Below are positions 16,401 through 20,481 of a stretch of DNA of 20,481 bases, piece after piece. Source of the DNA: Thermohalobaculum sp050331395 (GTDB lineage Bacteria > Pseudomonadota > Alphaproteobacteria > Rhodobacterales > Rhodobacteraceae); assembly GCA_050331395.1 (NCBI GenBank), contig JBHJGX010000048.1, forward strand, positions 1 through 20,481, given 5' to 3'. The position numbers and the translations under genes were made by a program. Positions within the stretch are counted from its first letter, which is position 1. The number at the start of each line of letters is the position of its first letter. The notes under the pieces are model-generated. The model worked only from the letters and a program-made list of their open reading frames with translations. It had not been told where the DNA came from and ran no database searches.

Positions 16401-16944
16401 TCGTCCGCCCGCGCGGCCGGTGGAACGCGTCGAGCTCTGCGCGGATCTCGCTCAGCCTCTGCGAGAGGTCGCCGAGCCCCGCGCTCGCCGAATAGAGCAT
16501 GCGGCCGAGTTCGCCCCGGCTCTCGAGGATCCCTTCGCCGCCTTTCTCGAGCGTGTCGTCGTCGAGCGAGAACATCGCCCGATAGCCGGCCCGGTCCACG
16601 CCCGCGAGAGTAGCAAGGAGGGGCGTTTCATCCGCCGGGCGATCGTCGCCATCGAGGAGCGATCCCTTTGCCTTTTTGATGCGCGCAAGGCGATGGAGCG
16701 CGCCGGCCGCCTCGATCTCCGCATCGATGCGCATGGCCGCATAGTCGTGCACGAAGTCGTAGCGGCTTTGCGCCTCGATCCCGAAAAGGAAATCGGTCCA
16801 GGCGTTGAAGACCGTCGACTTGCCGGCCTCGTTCGGGCCGTAGATCACGTGGAAATCCGGGGCGCCATCGGGGCTCGGGCCGAAATCCACTGCGAAATCG
16901 GTGAACTTGCCATAGCGGGTGAGACCGAGGCGCCTGAGCCGCAT
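13471..16944 (-). CDS. YhaN/SbcC-like ATPase with long coiled coils
   Basis: This is a large ABC/SMC-like ATPase expected to work with the adjacent YhaO-like nuclease on DNA ends. It has 1157 residues. The N-terminal lobe begins M-R-L-R-R-L-G-L-T-R-Y-G-K-F and has the Walker A G-P-N-E-A-G-K-S-T at 36-44. Residues from about 190 to 1010 are Ala/Glu/Arg/Leu-rich and mostly coiled coil. The C-terminal lobe has the signature L-S-K-G-T-R-F-Q-L-Y-L-A-L-R near 1072-1085, Walker B F-I-A-D-D near 1101-1105 with D-E at about 1111-1112, and a T-H-H switch near 1135-1137. I see no CxxC zinc hook, which fits YhaN rather than SbcC or Rad50. The ATG shares one base with the nuclease stop (TGATG), so the two are coupled. 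The in-frame extension to 17649 lies inside the nuclease gene and was rejected. Confidence 0.9.
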   Translation of the reverse strand: MRLRRLGLTRYGKFTDFAVDFGPSPDGAPDFHVIYGPNEAGKSTVFNAWTDFLFGIEAQSRYDFVHDYAAMRIDAEIEAAGALHRLARIKKAKGSLLDGDDRPADETPLLATLAGVDRAGYRAMFSLDDDTLEKGGEGILESRGELGRMLYSASAGLGDLSQRLSEIRAELDAFHRPRGRTTRLADAKKRLEELRAAREAADLSASTYRTLQERAASAEVAYETARKAEEAARGRDMEIGRLRRAHPALARIARADHTLAELADLPEVPEDWTDRRRRLEETATELAARIDASDTALAQLDADLEALTPDRDLLDLGPRIDALSETAEGASLEARFATALADLPARRRERETAAAETAARAADLGAGGPDADVALASDRIARLKELAAEHSRLQLALETARREESAAARALEAAAGSPPAEGPALAEPETAAALLERIRHRDPLAAVAAADAQAAALEARRDGEACALRPWQGPVTALAQMAVPGPRQLEEWQSRDGAHRAARAEAENNLRRARDERDEAEATLRDARQAVHGLDPDAAAEIRARRDAALAEHRTRLDAASLAAFAALLAEDDALRDRQLAAARELAALSAAEATVVRAGRNHAAAERALAEMTEAADALAAEIAAAVAASACGATVALPPDLSLAAFLDWLRARDRVLATETEHQTALRARSAARAEAATLADGLAGALGAADLPRDLARLVARAEALLKAHERAAAEHAHWQAGLADRRETCRARAEARQAQTVALERWAEVWRATVAGTWLEDAAGDPARLADGAGLLAEAARTRMDLDRRIRAMEQDRDRYAGEIAEIARVLGWEIGADGPEAIGRTGHALRSALRQARENAARRATLEKRREAEIEAGSRLETDQAALEKAVAEMTAALGVATLAEAGTALDRITERRRVRADRDERIGDLLADLDAPDLAAAEARLAGTEPEALEAEAVALAAALPDLVDATRDAAAHRRAARDALDAVGGDDRAARIAAERQTELVALEAEAEAHLSRRLGLAAVERALALYRERHRSEMLEAASRAFALITNGAYAGLLAQAGKGGELLFARRADGATRAADALSKGTRFQLYLALRLAGYRALAAAREPLPFIADDIMETFDEMRAEEALRLFAEMAGIGQVIYLTHHRHLCEIARESCPGVRIHALP

Positions 16945-18227
16945 CAGTCGTCCTCCGACAGCGCGGGTTCGTCGCCGTCCGAGGCGAGGCGAGCCAGGAT
17001 CTCGGCCGCCCCTTGGGCGGCGAGACGGCCCAGCCGGTCGGCGCGGTCGGTCTCTTGGCTGCCGAAGGCGTCGCGGAGCTCGCCCGGCAGGTCGCGGACG
17101 AGCGCCTCGGCGATCTCTCCGGCGCTCGCGGCAAAGCCCGGATCGGGCAACACATCGCGCGTGACCAGCCGTGCGAGTTCGCCCGCCGCCGACCCGGACG
17201 CAGCCCCGGGCGCCTCCTGTGGCGTGGTCGCTGCGACATCGGCCCGCTCGAGCCAGATCCCGGAGCCGGCGAGCGCCTCCCGGAGATCGGCCTCGACGAG
17301 GTCCCGGTCGCGGATCAGCCGCCAGGCCCCGTCGCCTTGGACATGAAGCCCGAGCCGGACGATCAGGTGCTCTTCGGGTACGTCCTCGGCGACGGCTCTG
17401 AGGGTCTCGAGCGCGGCCGAGATCGCCGCCCGTCGACCGGCCTCGGTGAGGGCGACGTCCACCCGTTCGAACCGGGCAAGCGCGACGCTGCGGGTCTCGA
17501 GCGCGACCGTCCCGTCGCCCGAGAGCGCGGCGAGCGTGACCGTCCGCGCGCCCGCCTCGCCGATATCGCGGCCTTGCGGGATGCCGGCCATGACGATCGC
17601 GGGGCTCCGCCGGTGGTGCATCGGCCGATGGATATGGCCGAGCGCCCAATAGGCATAGCCTGCCTCGGCGAGCGCGCTTTCGCTGACCGGAGCATAGGCG
17701 TCGTGCCCTTCGCTGCCGCCGAGGCTCGTATGCATGAGGCCGACCGAGAGCGCGTCCGCTTCGGGCGGGGCATAGCGGGGCAGCAGGCTAGTGGCGCAGG
17801 TCGGGTCGGCAAAGCTCACCCCGTGGACGAGGACATCGCGCCCGTCCGCCGCCCCGTCGAGGCGCACCGGGGCGTCCCGCGACCCGAAGACCGTGACGCC
17901 CTCGGGCCAGAGAAGCCCCCGGGTGGCGCGCGCACGGGCATCGTGGTTGCCACGGATCACAAAGACGCGGACGCCCGCGACAGTCGCCCGGGCGAGCTCC
18001 GAGACCAGAAACCGCGCAGTCTTGATCGAGGTCTGCGCACCATCGGTCAGATCGCCCGCAACAAGAAGCGCATCGCCCCGTTCTTCGAGGCAGAGATCCA
18101 CAATCCGCGTCAGCGCGGCTCGGCTCGCCGTCGCGACCAACTCGGCAAGCGCCGGCTCCCGCAGCGCCAGGGACCGGAGCGGCGAATCCAGGTGCAGATC
18201 GGCAGTATGGACGAACCGGAACGGCAT
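16944..18227 (-). CDS. YhaO/SbcD-like DNA repair exonuclease
   Basis: This is a calcineurin-like metallophosphoesterase, probably a DNA exo- or endonuclease. It has 427 residues. All metal-binding motifs are present: D-x-H in H-T-A-D-L-H-L (Asp10, His12), G-D-L-T-D-G at 58-63, G-N-H-D at 93-96, M-H-T at 165-167 and G-H-I-H at 197-200. The C-terminal third (about 255-427) is an accessory region seen in YhaO-type proteins and is rich in Ala and Glu. The ATG at 18227 has an AGG-rich sequence just upstream. The stop overlaps the start of the YhaN-like gene, giving a two-gene operon that parallels sbcDC and mre11-rad50. YhaO is favoured over SbcD because of the partner type. Confidence 0.9.
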   Translation of the reverse strand: MPFRFVHTADLHLDSPLRSLALREPALAELVATASRAALTRIVDLCLEERGDALLVAGDLTDGAQTSIKTARFLVSELARATVAGVRVFVIRGNHDARARATRGLLWPEGVTVFGSRDAPVRLDGAADGRDVLVHGVSFADPTCATSLLPRYAPPEADALSVGLMHTSLGGSEGHDAYAPVSESALAEAGYAYWALGHIHRPMHHRRSPAIVMAGIPQGRDIGEAGARTVTLAALSGDGTVALETRSVALARFERVDVALTEAGRRAAISAALETLRAVAEDVPEEHLIVRLGLHVQGDGAWRLIRDRDLVEADLREALAGSGIWLERADVAATTPQEAPGAASGSAAGELARLVTRDVLPDPGFAASAGEIAEALVRDLPGELRDAFGSQETDRADRLGRLAAQGAAEILARLASDGDEPALSEDD

Positions 18228-18285
18228 GACCCCTGCCCTGTCGCGCGCCTCCGCCGCCGAGGCAAGGGCCGGGGTTTGGGGCTGA

Positions 18286-18312
18286 GCGAAGTTTCGCCTT
18301 GTTGCGCCGCAA
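18286..18312. promoter_or_regulatory. Two adjacent short dyads in the yhaO/TRAP divergent gap
   Basis: The gap 18228-18394 (167 bp) separates the nuclease and transporter genes. It contains GCGAA-GT-TTCGC (18286-18297) and, 4 bases later, TTGCG-C-CGCAA (18302-18312), both perfect. They lie about 80-110 bp before the TAXI gene, a suitable place for operators controlling uptake genes. The regulator is unknown, and GC-rich DNA produces such short dyads by chance. Confidence 0.3.
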
Positions 18313-18354
18313 TGGCCTGTCTACCGTCAGGCCGAGCGGGCCGCGATGAGGGGC

Positions 18355-18366
18355 GGGCGCTCGCCC
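18355..18366 (+). other. GC-rich dyad ahead of the TAXI gene ribosome-binding site
   Basis: GGGCG-CT-CGCCC forms a perfect 5-bp inverted repeat 16 bases before the AGGAG site at 18383-18387. If transcribed it would be in the 5' leader, but a 2-base loop would have to open to 4 or more, so any hairpin is short. The function is unknown. Confidence 0.3.
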
Positions 18367-18394
18367 AATAATGATGCACGACAGGAGAGACAGC

Positions 18395-19405
18395 ATGACA
18401 GTTCTTCGGATGATGAGCGCGGGCGCCGTCGCACTTGCCATGGTCGCCGGACCGGTCGCGGCCCAAGAAATGACCTTCTGGCGGATCGGCACCGGCTCGG
18501 CCGGCGGCACCTATTTCCCGATCGGCGGTTTGATCGCCAACGCGATCTCGAACCCGCCGGGCTCGCGGCCCTGCGAGGAAGGCGGCAACTGCGGCGTGCC
18601 GGGCCTCGTGGCGATCGCCCAATCGACGAACGCTTCGGCGCACAACGTGACGGCAATCCAAGCGGGCCAGATGGAGGCCGGGCTCACCGGCGCCGCGACG
18701 CTCTATTTCGCGTATAACGGCGTCGAGAAGTTCGAAGACAACGCCAAACCCGACCTCCGCGTCATCGCGAATCTCTTCCCCGAGGATATGCACCTCGTCC
18801 TGCCCGAGGGTGCGACGCTCGACGGGCTCGGCGACCTGGCCGGCAAACGCGTCGGGATCGCCCAGGCGGGTTCGGGCACCCAGATCGCCGTCGAGTTGAT
18901 CCTGGCCGAATTCGGCGTCACCCGCGACAACATGGACGAGGCCGAGCTCAACAACAGCCAGTCGGCCGAGCGCATCGCGGACGGACAGCTCGATGCCTAT
19001 TTCTATGCCGCCGGCACGCCGGTCGCAGCGATGATCCAGCTCGACAGCACGAAAGGCATGGAACTTTACTCGTTCAGCGAAGAAGAGGTCGCGAAAGCGA
19101 TCGAGGCCGTGCCCTATTATGTGGCCTCGACGATCCCGGCCGGCACCTATCCGGGCGTCGATTACGATGTGAACACGATCGCCGTCTCGGGGATCCTCGC
19201 GACGAACGCGAACCAGGACGAGGAGCTCATTTACAACGTGACGAAGGCGCTCTGGTCCGACACGGCGCGCAGGCTCCTGGACAACGGACACGCCAAGGGC
19301 AAGGTGATTACCCCGGACACGGCGCTTGCGGGCATCGACGGCCTCGGCGTGCCGCTCCACCCTGGCGCCGAGCGCTTCTATCGCGAGGCCGGCCTGCTCG
19401 AGTGA
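18395..19405 (+). CDS. TAXI-family TRAP transporter solute-binding protein
   Basis: This is the periplasmic receptor of a tripartite ATP-independent transporter of the TAXI class. It binds a small organic solute and delivers it to the fused permease encoded next. I chose the ATG at 18395 because AGGAG lies 7 bases upstream, giving 336 residues; an in-frame ATG at 18371 lies before that site. The signal peptide covers about 1-24 and ends P-V-A-A-Q. The mature protein opens with the family motif R-I-G-T-G-S-A-G-G-T-Y-F-P-I-G. A cysteine-containing segment C-E-E-G-G-N-C-G-V-P-G-L follows near 55-66, then Q-S-T-N-A-S-A near 70-76. The substrate cannot be read from the sequence; relatives have been linked to dicarboxylates or amino acids. 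Ion-driven transport is inferred from the family. Confidence 0.94.
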   Translation: MTVLRMMSAGAVALAMVAGPVAAQEMTFWRIGTGSAGGTYFPIGGLIANAISNPPGSRPCEEGGNCGVPGLVAIAQSTNASAHNVTAIQAGQMEAGLTGAATLYFAYNGVEKFEDNAKPDLRVIANLFPEDMHLVLPEGATLDGLGDLAGKRVGIAQAGSGTQIAVELILAEFGVTRDNMDEAELNNSQSAERIADGQLDAYFYAAGTPVAAMIQLDSTKGMELYSFSEEEVAKAIEAVPYYVASTIPAGTYPGVDYDVNTIAVSGILATNANQDEELIYNVTKALWSDTARRLLDNGHAKGKVITPDTALAGIDGLGVPLHPGAERFYREAGLLE

Positions 19406-19426
19406 GCCCGTCCTGAGCTAAGTCTC

Positions 19427-19450
19427 GGCCCTTCCCGCCCGGGGAGGGCC
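19427..19450 (+). terminator. Strong intercistronic stem-loop between TRAP receptor and permease genes
   Basis: The arms GGCCCTTCCC and GGGGAGGGCC pair over 10 bp with one G-U wobble and a 4-base loop (GCCC). The hairpin starts 21 bp after the TAXI stop and ends 26 bp before the permease GTG. No T-run follows, so it is more likely an mRNA-stabilising or partial-attenuation element than a full terminator. Confidence 0.6.
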
Positions 19451-19476
19451 ATCGGCCATCCCGCATCGAGGGCAGC

Positions 19477-20481
19477 GTGAGCGACCAGACCAAACTCGAC
19501 ATCGAGGCCGCCGAGGCGCTCGAGCGCCAATACGACAGCGGGCTCGCCATGCGCCCGATCGCGCCTTGGCTGGCCAAGGCCTTCTATGCGGTCGCGGTGG
19601 TCTATGCGTTCTATCACTTCGTTGTCGCCGGGCTCGGCCTGCCGGTCGACTATTGGCATATGGGCATCCACCTGACGGGGCTCTTCTTTCTTGTCCTCAC
19701 CGGGTTTCCGCTGCTGCGCCGCCTTGCCCCCGCCAAGGCCAGACCGAGCCGCTGGCGTCCCGGCGGCGTTCCGCTGACCGATTGGATCTTCGCAGTGCTC
19801 GGCGCCATGGCGTCGCTCTTTTTGGGGATGTCCTGGCTCGGTCTCGAGATCCCGATCCTCGGCATCGACATCCCCGAGCAGGCGCTCCGCCAAGGTGACC
19901 CGACCGATTTCGATATCTTCTTCGGGACGATCCTGGTGGTCGGCGTGCTCGAGCTCGCCCGGCGGACGCTCGGCCCGATCCTGCCCTGCATTATCCTCGT
20001 CTTTGTACTCTACGCCTTGCTCGGCCCGCATATCCCTGTGCAGATCCTCGCCCATCCCGGCGTCGACTGGCGGCAATTCATCAATAACATGTACTTCCCG
20101 TCGGAAGGGATTTTCGGCATTACGCTCTGGGTGGTCTCGACCATCGTCTTTCACTTCGTGCTTTTCGGCGTGATCGCCCAGCGCATGGGCCTCGGCCAGT
20201 TCTTCATCGACAACGCGATGATCGTCGCCGGTCGCTATACGGGCGGCCCGGCCAAGGTCTCGGTCGTCTCCTCGGCCTTCTTCGGCACGATCAGCGGCTC
20301 GTCGATCGCCAACACGGTCTCCACCGGCTCGCTGACCATCCCGAACATGAAGCGCATGGGCTATCCCGGCCATTTCGCCGGCGGCGTCGAGAGCGCGTCT
20401 TCGGCCGGCGGTCAGATCACGCCGCCGATCATGGGGGCGGCGTCCTTCATCATGGCCGAGTTTCTCGAGGTCCCCTACACG
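19477..20481 (+). CDS. TRAP transporter fused permease (DctQM type), partial
   Basis: This is the membrane part of the TAXI TRAP transporter with small and large subunits fused, as usual in this class. The window holds the first 335 codons; the frame is open at the last base and family members are roughly twice as long. The start is GTG (V-S-D-Q-T-K-L) with GAGGG about 4 bases upstream. Hydrophobic segments are visible near residues 30-52, 60-80, 102-125, 148-165, 167-187 and 213-240. A conserved DctM-like stretch follows: G-G-P-A-K-V-S-V-V-S-S-A-F-F near 257-270, G-T-I-S-G-S-S-I-A-N-T-V near 271-282, and E-S-A-S-S-A-G-G-Q-I-T-P-P-I-M-G near 306-321. These lie in the core transport domain. 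It follows its solute-binding partner by 71 bp. Confidence 0.93.
   Translation, partial: MSDQTKLDIEAAEALERQYDSGLAMRPIAPWLAKAFYAVAVVYAFYHFVVAGLGLPVDYWHMGIHLTGLFFLVLTGFPLLRRLAPAKARPSRWRPGGVPLTDWIFAVLGAMASLFLGMSWLGLEIPILGIDIPEQALRQGDPTDFDIFFGTILVVGVLELARRTLGPILPCIILVFVLYALLGPHIPVQILAHPGVDWRQFINNMYFPSEGIFGITLWVVSTIVFHFVLFGVIAQRMGLGQFFIDNAMIVAGRYTGGPAKVSVVSSAFFGTISGSSIANTVSTGSLTIPNMKRMGYPGHFAGGVESASSAGGQITPPIMGAASFIMAEFLEVPYT

Noticed and set aside
13483..17346. A 1287-codon open frame on the plus strand opposite the yhaN-like gene
   Set aside because: Its length is striking, but it is a mirror of Ala/Glu/Leu/Arg codon bias in the coiled coils. The translation is Gly/Arg-rich, has no domain, and the sense frame has complete Walker A, signature and Walker B motifs.
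16945..17649. N-terminal extension of the YhaN-like ATPase frame
   Set aside because: It lies wholly within the nuclease gene, is Arg/Pro-rich, and the family N-terminus begins exactly at the ATG at 16944.
18302..18336. A sigma-70-like promoter, TTGTTG with a 17-base spacer and TACCGT, ahead of the TAXI gene
   Set aside because: Each hexamer matches the consensus at only 3 of 6 positions, which is no better than chance.

Overview
The window is a GC-rich chromosomal segment of an alphaproteobacterium. A Rhodobacterales-type lineage is the best guess. The evidence is an F1-only ATP synthase cluster (atpHAGDC with no Fo genes in view), the linked block rsfS-rlmH-gpmI-envC-ctpA-rppH, alphaproteobacterial-type AtpA and AtpG sequences, and a TAXI-type TRAP transporter. 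Almost all the sequence is coding. I see no tRNA, rRNA, CRISPR array, insertion sequence or prophage gene.

Layout. (1) 22-6126, plus strand: the F1 operon atpH-atpA-atpG-[DUF2939-like membrane-anchored protein]-atpD-atpC-[small lipoprotein]. The two extra genes are tightly coupled to their ATP synthase neighbours. (2) 6151-11665, minus strand: a housekeeping operon transcribed rsfS, rlmH, gpmI, envC-like, ctpA, rppH. It joins ribosome dormancy and 23S rRNA methylation, glycolysis, control of cell-wall hydrolysis, periplasmic proteolysis and mRNA decay. It converges on the F1 operon with a 24-bp gap. (3) About 11687-12042: a 356-bp divergent intergenic region holding a perfect dyad. (4) 12043-13449, plus strand: a DegP/HtrA-type periplasmic protease with two PDZ domains. 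(5) 13471-18227, minus strand: a YhaO-like nuclease and YhaN-like ATPase pair, related to SbcD/SbcC, with overlapping stop and start codons. (6) 18228-18394: a second divergent intergenic region with several short dyads. (7) 18395-20481, plus strand: a TAXI solute-binding protein, a strong intercistronic stem-loop, and the first 335 codons of a fused TRAP permease cut off by the window edge.

How the genes work together. The F1 subunits form the soluble catalytic part of ATP synthase. The DUF2939-like protein and the lipoprotein are unexplained passengers of that operon and could be envelope-facing accessory factors. In the minus-strand operon, the EnvC-like protein lacks the zinc ligands of an active LytM peptidase and so is probably a divisome-linked amidase activator; CtpA may degrade periplasmic or cell-wall enzymes. 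The YhaO/YhaN pair is expected to act on DNA ends. The TAXI protein should capture an unknown small organic anion and hand it to the fused permease.

The segment is mostly orthodox. The points most worth a second look are the extra gene between atpG and atpD, the lipoprotein overlapping atpC, a possible ATT start for rsfS behind a strong Shine-Dalgarno sequence, and the hairpin between the two TRAP genes. Many genes appear to start with GTG or TTG, so several starts given here were chosen from ribosome-binding sites and family N-termini rather than from the longest frame.
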